Origin: Syntrophobotulus glycolicus DSM 8271
GTDB lineage: Bacteria > Bacillota > Desulfitobacteriia > Desulfitobacteriales > Syntrophobotulaceae
NCBI RefSeq assembly: GCF_000190635.1
Contig: NC_015172.1
Span: 1,798,001 to 1,862,000 of the forward strand
Length of the DNA: 64,000 nt
Direction: 5' to 3'
Shown piece by piece: positions 1-8,359 of this stretch. The notes under the pieces are model-generated. The model was not told the origin of the DNA. It did no database searches and saw only the letters and a list, made by a program, of their open reading frames with translations. Within the stretch, counting starts at the first letter, position 1, and every line of letters starts with the position of its first letter. The translations under genes and the position numbers were made by a program.

Positions 1-91
1 ATTTCTTGCCAGCAGTCAAAGGACCTTATCTCTCTTTTCAGGAGCTCAATTGTATTTTTCAGGTTATCTTAAATCTATTCAAGGGCCTTTT

Positions 92-538
92 TCACATATT
101 ATTGTTTTGGGAAATAAACTTATCACATTCGGTATTCCCATCCTTATCTTTACATGTAGCATGAGCGGGACAAGTGATACAGGCATCTTCTTCAGGATCA
201 GCGGTATCAAATTGCAAGGCTCCCGTTAAAATATTGTTGATTTCCTGCAAGAGGGCGGTAAATTTGTTATGGGCCGCCATGTAGTTGAGTAAAACAGGAT
301 GATTTTCCACCTTGGCTTCAATAAATTCAATTGAACGCTGATCTTGTTCGGACAGCTCTTTTCCCTCTTCCAGATCTTTTTGTACTCGTTGGTAAACTTT
401 CTGCCAACGTTCATTCAGGTTATTGGCAACCTTATCCTCGCGGATTTTTTTCTCTGCTTCCCGTACTTCAATGGCCTCCGGACTGTTATGAATTGCTTCA
501 GCCAGCTCGGATGCTTTTAAATATAATTCTGAGTTCAT
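92..538 (-). CDS. YlbF/YmcA (RicA-like) family protein with four-cysteine tail
   Basis: Small, charged, helical protein of about 148 residues resembling the YlbF/YmcA family, which in Bacillus works with YaaT as an iron-sulfur-binding complex that assists RNase Y-dependent mRNA maturation and developmental switches. The body (about residues 1-105) is amphipathic helix. The tail carries four cysteines spaced C-X2-C-X5-C-X8-C (starting CITCPAHATC), suitable for a 4Fe-4S cluster. It lies directly downstream of miaB on the same strand, as ymcA does in Bacillus, which supports the assignment. The ATG at 538 is chosen because GGAGGTG sits 9 nt before it; the open frame extends to a TTG at 556 with no ribosome binding site. 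YmcA and YlbF cannot be separated with certainty from sequence alone. Confidence 0.75.
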   Translation of the reverse strand: MNSELYLKASELAEAIHNSPEAIEVREAEKKIREDKVANNLNERWQKVYQRVQKDLEEGKELSEQDQRSIEFIEAKVENHPVLLNYMAAHNKFTALLQEINNILTGALQFDTADPEEDACITCPAHATCKDKDGNTECDKFISQNNNM

Positions 539-606
539 TTGCTGTAACACCTCCAAAATTAATTAATTTGCCAAGGTAACCGGTTTCTCCTGATCACAAG
601 CAGGTC

Positions 607-629
607 AATATATATTCTGAATATATATT
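607..629. repeat. Perfect 23-nt AT-rich palindrome
   Basis: Two 11-base arms (AATATATATTC and its complement) flank a single central T, immediately after the miaB stop codon and before the ricA-like gene. There is no following T tract, so it is not a standard terminator. It could be an operator or a processing hairpin between the two genes. Confidence 0.5.
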
Positions 630-1964
630 TTATACCAACTCTCCCCATAAAGTCCATGAGTTTACGGATTGTATCCTAACTAGGACCAAGGTTCCGGCCA
701 GATCGAGGTGGCCGGGGAAGACGACCACTTCATTCCCTCTTGTCCGGCCTGTCAGCATTTCAGGGTTATTCTTGCTGGGGCCTTCAACCAACACTTCGTA
801 TTCCTTCCCGGTCATTTGCTCGCGCCAGCTCAGGCTCCGGGCATTTTGAATGCTCATTAAGCGCTGAAGCCTTCGCTTCTTAACATCAAGCGGGATCTGC
901 TCCTCATATGAGGCAGCGGCTGTACCGGATCGTTTGGAATACATAAAAGTGAAGGCCTGGGAAAAATGCACCTTTTGAACCAGATCGATGGTTTGTTCGA
1001 AATCCTCCTCGGTCTCCCCGGGAAATCCGACAATGATATCCGTTGTAAGCCTGACTTCCGGGATCATTCCCAAAATTGCTTTTATGCGCTCCAGATAATA
1101 TTCCCTGGTATAATTCCGGTTCATTGCCCGCAAAATAGTGTTGCTTCCGGCCTGGAAAGGCAGATGAATGTGTTCACATATCTTTTGACCTTCCGCAATG
1201 GTTTTGATTAAAAGATCACTAAGATCTTTAGGGTGAGAAGTAATAAAACGAATTCTGTCCAGATTCGGCAATTGATCAACTTCCTGCAAAAGGTTGGAGA
1301 AATCATAAGCAAAGCCGTCTCTGAGTCCGTAGGAATTCACGTTTTGACCGAGTAAAGTGACCTCTTTGCAGCCGCCTTGGACCAAGACCCCGATTTCTTC
1401 GCAGATGTCTTCTTTCGGTCTGCTCCGTTCCTCTCCTCGGACAAAAGGAACAATACAATAAGCGCAGTAATTATTACAACCGTACATGATATTGACATTT
1501 GCCTTTAATTTTCCGTATTCAGCGGTGGAGATTTCCCGGTCTCCGTTCTTCTGGGCCTCCTGAGAAACACAGATGATTTTGCTGTTTTCGGAAGCTGATT
1601 TCAACAATTGGGCAAAATTACCGATATCATTTGTCCCGGTCCAGATATCGACATGAGCCGCTCTTTTGCTGAGCTTTTCCGCCGTACCCGGTTGTTGGAC
1701 CATACACCCGCATACCGCAATTTTAAGAGAAGGCTTTTTTTCTTTATAGTTTTTCAGCTGACCTATTTTACCGATAATTTTGTTTTCCGCACTTTCCCGG
1801 ACACAACAGGTATTAATAATAATCAGATCTGCCTGTTCAAGCTCTGTCGTTTTTTCATAACCCTGCTGCCGGGCAACAGAAGAGAATGTTTCGGCGTCTC
1901 TTTCCGACATCTGGCAGCCATAGGATAAAGTGAGATATTTTTTTTTATTCCCTTGCATGGCCAA
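630..1964 (-). CDS. miaB: tRNA-2-methylthio-N6-dimethylallyladenosine synthase MiaB
   Basis: Radical SAM methylthiotransferase that adds a methylthio group to i6A37 of tRNAs reading UNN codons. The N-terminal UPF0004 domain carries the cysteines of the auxiliary cluster (YGCQMSERDAE near residue 17, NTCCVRESAENK, VCGCMVQQ). The radical SAM motif is CNNYCAYC, followed by FVRGEERSRP, a MiaB hallmark. The C-terminal part of about 65 residues fits a TRAM RNA-binding domain. The length of 444 residues is normal. The start is probably the TTG at 1964, 7 nt after GAGG; an ATG two codons later is further from that site. It probably forms an operon with the ricA-like gene. Confidence 0.95.
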   Translation of the reverse strand: MAMQGNKKKYLTLSYGCQMSERDAETFSSVARQQGYEKTTELEQADLIIINTCCVRESAENKIIGKIGQLKNYKEKKPSLKIAVCGCMVQQPGTAEKLSKRAAHVDIWTGTNDIGNFAQLLKSASENSKIICVSQEAQKNGDREISTAEYGKLKANVNIMYGCNNYCAYCIVPFVRGEERSRPKEDICEEIGVLVQGGCKEVTLLGQNVNSYGLRDGFAYDFSNLLQEVDQLPNLDRIRFITSHPKDLSDLLIKTIAEGQKICEHIHLPFQAGSNTILRAMNRNYTREYYLERIKAILGMIPEVRLTTDIIVGFPGETEEDFEQTIDLVQKVHFSQAFTFMYSKRSGTAAASYEEQIPLDVKKRRLQRLMSIQNARSLSWREQMTGKEYEVLVEGPSKNNPEMLTGRTRGNEVVVFPGHLDLAGTLVLVRIQSVNSWTLWGELV

Positions 1965-2081
1965 TGATCATCCTCATTTTATGTTGTCATTATCTAATAT
2001 GCCATAAATTTTCTAATGTATAACACAATCCGGGAAAGCAATGATTGACGGTGCTCTTAATTTCCCTTCCTCTGTACAAAC

Positions 2082-2918
2082 CTATTTTGCCAGGTAACAC
2101 AGGGCAATGGTGCCGGGGCCGGTATGGCTGCCGACCACACAGCCAATATCGCCGATAAGGAGATCCTGGACCTGAATAGCGGCGCGAATTTCTTCCGCCA
2201 AAAATTCTGCTTCTTCGGGACAAGCCGAGTGGGCAATAGCCATAATCTGGTTCTCCGGCTCATCAGCATCATTTTTCATTGTTTCAATGATTTTATGCAG
2301 GGCGCTTTTTCTGGTTCTGACTTTGTCAAATACTTCAATCTTGCCGTTTTGCAAATGCAGCAACGGTTTAACATTTAAAAGCCCTCCGACAAAGCCCGCG
2401 GCCTTGCTGAGCCGTCCCCCCTTAACCAGATATTCCAGATGGTCGGGAGTAAATAAATAACGCATCTTGTCCCGGACTTGAATAATTTCCGGTTCTGCTT
2501 CCTCCCAGCTCTTGTCTTTGACGATTTGCGCCGTATAGATGGCCAGCAGCCCAAACCCGATTGTTGCCCCTAAGCTATCAACAACATGGACCTTATCCGG
2601 CTGAGAAGACATTTCCTTGACCATACATGCTGTCTGATAGGTCGAGCTTAATCCCGAAGAGAGATGAATAGCTACAACCTCGTTGCCTTCTTTTAGAACT
2701 TGTTCATAGACCTCTAGAATGTCCTGGGGATTGGGCTGCGATGTTTTAGGAACCTCGCTGTAGTGTTTAAAGTCTTGATAAAAACGATCAGGAAAAATAT
2801 CTATCCCTTCAGCAAATGATTTTCCATCAATAATGACTGGCATGGGAATAATGATAAAATCATCTTTAACCTTCTCGGGGATATCGGAAGAACTGTCGAC
2901 AACAACCTTCAGCGCCAT
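2082..2918 (-). CDS. DegV family fatty-acid-binding protein
   Basis: Two-domain DegV protein of 278 residues. The family binds fatty acids and can serve as the acyl carrier for a fatty acid kinase (FakB role), supplying acyl-phosphate for phospholipid synthesis. Family signatures are the N-terminal VVDSSSDIP, the SGLSSTYQTA segment that contacts the carboxylate, VDSLGATIGFG, YLVKGGRLSKAAGFVG, and the C-terminal GCVVGSHTGPGT. The ATG at 2918 has GGGAGG just upstream, and a TTTAAA-17 nt-TATAAT promoter precedes it. No fakA partner lies in the window, so the FakB role is inferred from the family. Confidence 0.9.
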   Translation of the reverse strand: MALKVVVDSSSDIPEKVKDDFIIIPMPVIIDGKSFAEGIDIFPDRFYQDFKHYSEVPKTSQPNPQDILEVYEQVLKEGNEVVAIHLSSGLSSTYQTACMVKEMSSQPDKVHVVDSLGATIGFGLLAIYTAQIVKDKSWEEAEPEIIQVRDKMRYLFTPDHLEYLVKGGRLSKAAGFVGGLLNVKPLLHLQNGKIEVFDKVRTRKSALHKIIETMKNDADEPENQIMAIAHSACPEEAEFLAEEIRAAIQVQDLLIGDIGCVVGSHTGPGTIALCYLAK

Positions 2919-2943
2919 TTTTTTCCTCCCTGATCTTATGGAT

Positions 2944-2972
2944 ATTATACAATCAATTTCAAATTATTTAAA
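2944..2972 (-). promoter_or_regulatory. Probable sigma-A promoter of degV gene
   Basis: On the minus strand a TTTAAA box (2967-2972) and a perfect TATAAT (2944-2949) are separated by 17 nt, just upstream of the GGGAGG and ATG of the DegV gene. The -10 is strong and the -35 moderate. Confidence 0.55.
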
Positions 2973-2979
2973 GTAATTA

Positions 2980-4059
2980 TTAAATAAAATTCTTTTTAAT
3001 TTTATTAATAAACGATCTTATTCCTGTCGGTTTTTCCAGTGTGACCTTATTTCCCAATAATCGATTGGCGATCTGGAAAGCCTGCTGGGAATATTCGGCC
3101 GTCGGGTTGGTCAACAGGATAGGTTCCTGGCTCTTTAGAGACTTGGTCACTCTTTTGTCTTCAATGATCCAACCTAAAAGCTCAGGCTTGAGCTTCAGAA
3201 ACTTTGAAGAAGCCTGATGAAAGATTTCATAGCATTTCATCGCTTCATGTTCAGAATCACATCTGTTAAAAATCAGGTTGGGTTGAATTTCTTGATTCCT
3301 GTAGGCCAAGGCTTTCGTGAGTGAATAGGTATCCATCATGGCATGAGGCTCTGTTGTTGTGATCAGGAGTAAATTATCGGCAGATTCTAAAAACTTTAAT
3401 ACAAGTTCCGATATTCCCGCCCCGGTATCAATGATTAAAATATCACATTGATTTTCCAGGCTCACAAAGCCGGAAAAAATCCGGTTAAATTGTAAGGCAT
3501 TTAAGTTCGTTAAGGATGAGATGCCGCTTGAACCGGGCAGTACTTTAATCCCTCCCGGCCCTTGGGTGAGGATGTCCATGAGAGTACAATCCCCATTGAT
3601 GACATTTGTGAGATTTTTCGCATTATTGAGTTTGAGCAGAACTTCCACATTCGCCATCCCGACATCCGCATCGAGAACGACTGTTCTCAGTCCCAGCTTG
3701 GCAAAAGCTAAAGCCAGGTTAATGGAAAAGGAAGTTTTACCTACTCCTCCTTTCCCGCTGCCAACGGCAATCACCCTTGACTTTCTTTCCCGCTGAATGA
3801 GTTTGGGTATCGTGACACTCCAGCTCTGCTGGGCCGGAGTTCGGGATACTGTTTCAGAACAATAATTCTCTAATGCGGGATTTAACCACTTAATTTGCGT
3901 ACCGATAGGAATGAGGAGCAAGTACCCCTTATGCAGTGCAATGGCCAGTTCAATCCTGTCAGGAAATATCCCCACTATTTCAGATTCATAGATGTCATTA
4001 TACAATGCAGAATTTGTAGTAAAAGAAAGCCTCTGACCGATCTTAAATTCCAGCTGCAT
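2980..4059 (-). CDS. MinD/FlhG-type P-loop ATPase with N-terminal PilZN-like domain
   Basis: A 359-residue ParA/MinD superfamily ATPase. Residues 1 to about 60 (starting FKIGQRLSF, with SEIVGIFPDRIEL and a later PIGTQIKWL) resemble the PilZN (YcgR N-terminal) beta domain. After a linker comes the deviant Walker A GSGKGGVGKTS near residue 101, then DADVGMANVEVLL, the FlhG-type signature after Walker A', and DILIIDTGAG as Walker B. FlhG/MinD proteins act at the membrane to control flagellar number or positioning. No flagellar or min genes are nearby and no PilZ domain follows, so the client is unknown. The start at 4059 has a GGGAGG. The PilZN assignment is by pattern only. Confidence 0.75.
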   Translation of the reverse strand: MQLEFKIGQRLSFTTNSALYNDIYESEIVGIFPDRIELAIALHKGYLLLIPIGTQIKWLNPALENYCSETVSRTPAQQSWSVTIPKLIQRERKSRVIAVGSGKGGVGKTSFSINLALAFAKLGLRTVVLDADVGMANVEVLLKLNNAKNLTNVINGDCTLMDILTQGPGGIKVLPGSSGISSLTNLNALQFNRIFSGFVSLENQCDILIIDTGAGISELVLKFLESADNLLLITTTEPHAMMDTYSLTKALAYRNQEIQPNLIFNRCDSEHEAMKCYEIFHQASSKFLKLKPELLGWIIEDKRVTKSLKSQEPILLTNPTAEYSQQAFQIANRLLGNKVTLEKPTGIRSFINKIKKNFI

Positions 4060-4146
4060 ACTATTCCTCCCGGTAGGTAAACTGTTTAACTCAAATTAGG
4101 TTTTTCTACATTATAATCCAGTTACCTTCTTAAAATAAAGACAATT

Positions 4147-4174
4147 AAAAAAAAGAACCCTAAAATAAGGGCTC
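4147..4174 (-). terminator. Rho-independent terminator after pyk
   Basis: On the minus strand the 7-bp stem GAGCCCT/AGGGTTC (one G-U pair) with loop TATTTT is followed by eight T residues, 12 nt past the pyk stop codon. It ends the gap-pyk transcript. Confidence 0.85.
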
Positions 4175-4186
4175 GGAAAATCATGT

Positions 4187-5914
4187 TCAGATGATATTGA
4201 CGATCCCTTCATAGACAACACCGGCATAAGCGTCAACAGTAATCGACTGGCCTTCGCGGATCTTTGACAGGGCGTTCTCAGCACCTACAATGGCCGGGAT
4301 CCCATACTGCAAAGCCGCGATGGCGGCGTAAGAAGTCAATCCGCCTTCTTCCACGACCAGGGCTCCCGCTTTGGCTAAAAAGGGATTGACCTCAGAATCG
4401 GTATAAGAAGCAATCAGAATATCGCCCTGATTAAACTGTTCAATATCCTGTTGTGTACGGGCCGTACCTGAAAGCAATCTTTTGCCGATACCGGTCCCTC
4501 TGGCTAAAACATTTCCGACAACCTGAACTTTGATCATATTTGTGGTGCCTGTTTTTCCAACCGGTACTCCGGCTGTCAGGACAACAATATCGCCTGCTTT
4601 GACCAAGTCACGGGTTAAAGCGCCTGTTACGGCAATCGTCAGCAGCTCATCAGTTTCATGACTGATTGGAACAAGCATGGTGTGCACTCCCCAATTTAAG
4701 GCAAGACTCCTGGCTGTTGCTTCAAAAGGAGTAGCCGCAATAATCAGAGCCTTGGGCCTGAAACGGGAAATCATCCGGGGGGTAATGCCGGAATGGGTCG
4801 GAGTAATGATTGCTGTGGCATTTAAATCTGTTGCAATGGTATTGCTGGCATGCCCTATTCCTTCGGCGATATTTTGGATTTTAAATGTGGTATTGTTGCT
4901 TTTGAAAAGAATTTGCTCCGTTTGTTTAGCGATCTTATCCATCGTCTTTACCGCTTCTAAAGGATAACTTCCGGCTGCCGTTTCCCCCGAAAGCATGATC
5001 CCATCGGCACCGTCCAGAATCGCATTGGCCACATCGCTAGCTTCCGCTCTGGTTGGTCTTGGCTGTCTGATCATAGAATCCAGCATCTGGGTAGCGACGA
5101 CAACCGGTTTGCCGATCTCATTACAAAGGGCAATAATATTTTTTTGGTGAATGGGAACTTCTTCTACGGGGATCTCTACACCTAAATCTCCTCTGGCGAT
5201 CATGATGCCGTCAGAGACCTCAAGGATTTCTTCAAGGTTATTTAAGCCTTCCCTGTTTTCGATTTTAGCAATAATCCTTACGTTTGCCCCTGCTTCCTCT
5301 ACGATTCTCCGGACTTCCAGGATATCGGTGGCTTTCCTGGCAAAGGAAGCGGCAATGAAGTCGATTTCATTTGCCAAACCAAAGATAATATCTTCGACAT
5401 CTTTAGACGTGAGAGCAGGCAGCTGCACGTTTACTCCGGGAGCGTTAACCCCTTTTTGGGATTTCAAAAAACCGCCATTGCAGACTCTGGTTTCGATTTT
5501 TTCTTCCGCAATATGGATAACTTCCAAATCAATCAGGCCGTCATCAACCAGGATATGTGTTCCGGTTTTTACTTCCTGCCAGAGGCTGGCATAGCTGATC
5601 GATACCCTTTCAGAAGAACCCAACTCCCGGGAAGTATCCAGGATAAATTTGGCTCCCTTGACCAGCTCAATACCTTTTTCAGGAACGATTCCGGTTCTGA
5701 TTTCCGGTCCTTTGGTATCCAGGAGGATCGCAAGACTAACGCCTGCTTTGGCTGCTTCTTCCTTGAGAACCTTGATTCTCCGACCGTGCTCTTCATGTGT
5801 ACCATGCGAGAAGTTCAGCCTGGCCACGTTCATCCCGGCGGATAAGAGTTTTTGGACCATTTCCGGTGATTCACTGGCAGGACCTATTGTGCATATAATC
5901 TTTGTTCTCCGCAT
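4187..5914 (-). CDS. pyk: Pyruvate kinase with C-terminal PEP-utilizer-like domain
   Basis: Converts phosphoenolpyruvate and ADP to pyruvate and ATP, the last step of glycolysis. The N-terminus RRTKIICTIGPASESPEM, the substrate loop MNVARLNFSHGTHEEH, the metal/PEP region IMIARGDLGVEIP and MLDSMIRQPRPTRAE are all present. At 575 residues it is about 100 longer than basic pyruvate kinases. The extra C-terminus (from about residue 480, with GALVVEEGGLTSYAAIAAL) is the PEP-utilizing-enzyme-like domain seen in Bacillus and Clostridia, but the catalytic His of PEP synthases in TXHX form is replaced by TSYA, so this domain is probably structural. The ribosome binding site is weak (AGCAGG). It follows gap by 28 nt. 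Confidence 0.96.
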   Translation of the reverse strand: MRRTKIICTIGPASESPEMVQKLLSAGMNVARLNFSHGTHEEHGRRIKVLKEEAAKAGVSLAILLDTKGPEIRTGIVPEKGIELVKGAKFILDTSRELGSSERVSISYASLWQEVKTGTHILVDDGLIDLEVIHIAEEKIETRVCNGGFLKSQKGVNAPGVNVQLPALTSKDVEDIIFGLANEIDFIAASFARKATDILEVRRIVEEAGANVRIIAKIENREGLNNLEEILEVSDGIMIARGDLGVEIPVEEVPIHQKNIIALCNEIGKPVVVATQMLDSMIRQPRPTRAEASDVANAILDGADGIMLSGETAAGSYPLEAVKTMDKIAKQTEQILFKSNNTTFKIQNIAEGIGHASNTIATDLNATAIITPTHSGITPRMISRFRPKALIIAATPFEATARSLALNWGVHTMLVPISHETDELLTIAVTGALTRDLVKAGDIVVLTAGVPVGKTGTTNMIKVQVVGNVLARGTGIGKRLLSGTARTQQDIEQFNQGDILIASYTDSEVNPFLAKAGALVVEEGGLTSYAAIAALQYGIPAIVGAENALSKIREGQSITVDAYAGVVYEGIVNII

Positions 5915-5942
5915 AAGTTCAACCTGCTTTCAATATTGCTCA

Positions 5943-6956
5943 CTATTCAATGCCCCTGGAAATGATATAGTTGATTAAATCAACCACTCTGTTGGAATAG
6001 CCCCATTCATTATCATACCAGGCCAGGACTTTCAGCATCTTGTCCCCCAGAAGCATGGTCGAAAGGCCGTCTACGATAGAGCTGTTCGGGTTGCCGTTAT
6101 AGTCATGGGAGACCAATGGAAGCTCATTGTAATCGAGAATACCTTTGAGTTTACCGTTAGCGGCTTCCTTAAACCTGGCATTCACTTCTTCTTTGGTTGT
6201 TGCCTGAGAAAGATTGCAGACAAAATCAACAAGGGAAACATTGGGGGTCGGCACCCGCACCGCAAGACCGGTAAGCTTTCCTTCCAGTTCGGGTATGACT
6301 AACGTGACCGCCTTTGCCGCGCCTGTAGTAGTCGGAATCATGGATTGAAAAGCCGCTCTTGCCCTGCGCAGATCAGAGTGCGGCAAGTCCAAAATTCTCT
6401 GGTCATTGGTGACAGAATGTGTCGTTGTCATCATTCCCTGTTCAATTCCGAATTCTTCATGTAAAACTTTGATGACAGGAGCCAGGCAATTTGTGGTGCA
6501 GGAGGCGTTGGAAATAATATGATGCTCCTGAGGGTTATATTGATCTTCATTGACCCCCATAACAATCGTGATGTCTTCTTTTTTGGCGGGAGCGGAAATA
6601 ATAACTTTCTTTGCCCCTGCTTTCAGATGCAGGGCTGCTCCTTCCCGGGAAGTAAAGCGACCGGTGGACTCAATCACAATATCTACGCCCAGTTCTTTCC
6701 AAGGCAGGCTTTCAGGAGCTTTTTCGGCTAATATTTTGACCTTGTTTTTTTCTACTTTCATGATGTCATCTTCGACTTCGACAGGATATGGCAAAATGCC
6801 GTGGATAGAATCATATTTAAATAAGTGGGCTAATGTTCCTGGGTCTCCAAGGTCATTAATTGCTACGACTTCAATTTCACCTTTTGATTCCAAAGCTGCT
6901 CGCAGGGTTAGTCTGCCAATTCTGCCAAATCCATTAATACCAATACGTACTGTCAT
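5943..6956 (-). CDS. gap: Glyceraldehyde-3-phosphate dehydrogenase
   Basis: Oxidises and phosphorylates glyceraldehyde-3-phosphate to 1,3-bisphosphoglycerate with NAD(P). The Rossmann start [16 protein letters not shown], the catalytic Cys in [12 protein letters not shown] (about residue 152), the His-containing TTHSVTNDQ and the C-terminal [12 protein letters not shown] are intact. The residue after [13 protein letters not shown]... beta-2 reads INDLGD, the Asp-containing NAD-type end. Length of 337 residues is standard. The ATG at 6956 has a perfect GGGAGG. It is paired with pyk rather than the more common pgk-tpi-gpm genes. Confidence 0.97.
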   Translation of the reverse strand: MTVRIGINGFGRIGRLTLRAALESKGEIEVVAINDLGDPGTLAHLFKYDSIHGILPYPVEVEDDIMKVEKNKVKILAEKAPESLPWKELGVDIVIESTGRFTSREGAALHLKAGAKKVIISAPAKKEDITIVMGVNEDQYNPQEHHIISNASCTTNCLAPVIKVLHEEFGIEQGMMTTTHSVTNDQRILDLPHSDLRRARAAFQSMIPTTTGAAKAVTLVIPELEGKLTGLAVRVPTPNVSLVDFVCNLSQATTKEEVNARFKEAANGKLKGILDYNELPLVSHDYNGNPNSSIVDGLSTMLLGDKMLKVLAWYDNEWGYSNRVVDLINYIISRGIE

Positions 6957-7026
6957 AATATCCTCCCGAAAATAATATATTCTTCGCTGTCTTCATTATT
7001 ATTCTGTACAAAGAAAGAGAATCCTC

Positions 7027-7056
7027 CCTATAATTCCTGGATTTTAAGATTATAGG
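7027..7056. promoter_or_regulatory. Inverted repeat upstream of gap, possible operator
   Basis: Perfect 8-bp arms CCTATAAT and ATTATAGG are separated by 14 nt in the short gap between cbiET and gap. On the minus strand both arms also contain -10-like sequences. It may be an operator or overlapping promoter for gap; I do not recognise the binding protein. Confidence 0.3.
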
Positions 7057-7082
7057 TATCTTACAGTGCATTTTTAGGTTTT

Positions 7083-8309
7083 TTACAAAGTGTATCCTGT
7101 CGTTTTCTTTTTAGCGGATAAAATAAATACCGGATTCAGAGACTGAGGGAGATGAAAGCCGTTTATCACCTGCCACCGGGCGGCTTGCAAAGAAATAACC
7201 TCGATGTCTTCATAGTCCAATGTATAAAGCAATTCTAAGCTCTTGGAGACCTTTTCCAAACTGATCGCCGCGATGACCAGTCTTCCTCCCTCCACTAAAG
7301 GCAGCTCTTCCAGAACTTCCTTGAGACGGCCTTTGGTTCCATTAATAATGCAAACATTGACCACCGGGATTTTGGAGAATACTTCGGGGGCTGTCCCGGA
7401 AACCAGTTTGAGGTTTGATACGGCAAATTTGCGCATGTTGGCATTGATCAGCTGCTGAGCCTCGGCATTATTCTCAATGGCAAAAACCTTGCCCTGATTG
7501 GCGATCGCAGCCGCTTCGATACTGATGCTCCCGGTCCCGGACCCGACATCCAAAACATAATCACATAAGGAAATTTGGGCTTTGGCCAGAATTTGAACCC
7601 TGATTTCCGCTTTGGTCATCGGAGCTTCCCCCCGGATAAATTCCTTATCGGGTATCCCGATTCTAAGGCCCATAGGCTGACCGGCATTGTCAGGCGGGTT
7701 AGGATGGACAATCAAAGTACAGTCCCGGATCAACTTGGGATACCTGATCAATTTAACGGCATTCATCGTAGCAAAAAATTCTTTGGCGGTACCTAAAGAA
7801 TTTCCCAGAGAAATATCCGGGTTCATTCCTCTGTCAATAAATAATTGAGCAACGTCCTGAGCAGTGTACTCTTCGCTGATTAAAACAGCTATCGGATCAA
7901 ACAAGGTTCGCGGAATCGCCGAGATATTTTTACTTTCGAGATCAATATAGACGGCATTGTTCCATGGTATCCCTGCCCGGGCGAACATCATTTGCAGTGT
8001 GCTGATTCCCGGATAGACGGTCATTTCTTGATCGGGAAATTCTTCTTTCACCAGTGGAATGAGGCCAAAAAACCCCGGGTCTCCCGAGACAAGCAAACCA
8101 ATTTCCCGATAATTGCCGATGTTGTTTTTCAGCAGTTCGATGGTTTGAACCGGGCTGCCGGAAAAAATATATTTTGCTTTGGGTTTATGACTGAATACAT
8201 TGCGGTACTTGGCATTTCCCAGAAGCAGATCACAAGTTTCAACAACTTCTTCAATGATTGGCGGCAGCCAGTGTTTTTCTCCCGGCCCCATTCCTATTAT
8301 ATGTAACAT
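7083..8309 (-). CDS. cbiET: Bifunctional cobalt-precorrin-7 C5-methyltransferase / precorrin-6B C15-methyltransferase (decarboxylating), CbiET
   Basis: Two-domain enzyme of anaerobic corrin-ring synthesis that methylates C5 and C15 and removes the C12 acetate carboxylate. The N-terminal half (about residues 1-200) is the CbiE tetrapyrrole methylase fold, with MLHIIGMGPGE at the start and the LVSGDPGFFGL SAM loop. The C-terminal half is CbiT, a class I methyltransferase with LDVGSGTGSISIEAA. Start chosen at ATG 8309, which begins exactly at the family start and has AGAGGAGG upstream; the frame runs on to 8366 but would overlap larB. No other cobalamin genes lie in the window. Confidence 0.92.
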   Translation of the reverse strand: MLHIIGMGPGEKHWLPPIIEEVVETCDLLLGNAKYRNVFSHKPKAKYIFSGSPVQTIELLKNNIGNYREIGLLVSGDPGFFGLIPLVKEEFPDQEMTVYPGISTLQMMFARAGIPWNNAVYIDLESKNISAIPRTLFDPIAVLISEEYTAQDVAQLFIDRGMNPDISLGNSLGTAKEFFATMNAVKLIRYPKLIRDCTLIVHPNPPDNAGQPMGLRIGIPDKEFIRGEAPMTKAEIRVQILAKAQISLCDYVLDVGSGTGSISIEAAAIANQGKVFAIENNAEAQQLINANMRKFAVSNLKLVSGTAPEVFSKIPVVNVCIINGTKGRLKEVLEELPLVEGGRLVIAAISLEKVSKSLELLYTLDYEDIEVISLQAARWQVINGFHLPQSLNPVFILSAKKKTTGYTL

Positions 8310-8359
8310 GAAATTGTTTATCCTCCTCTGCTGATGATAACCAAATTGATTCGTTTTTC

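Noticed and set aside
1990-2081. A gene or RNA between miaB and degV
   Set aside because: The gap is short, AT-rich and shows no ribosome binding site, terminator or stable stem.
5151-5594. Long plus-strand frames opposite pyk (also opposite other minus genes)
   Set aside because: They mirror the codon pattern of the real gene on the other strand, show no ribosome binding site and no known domain.
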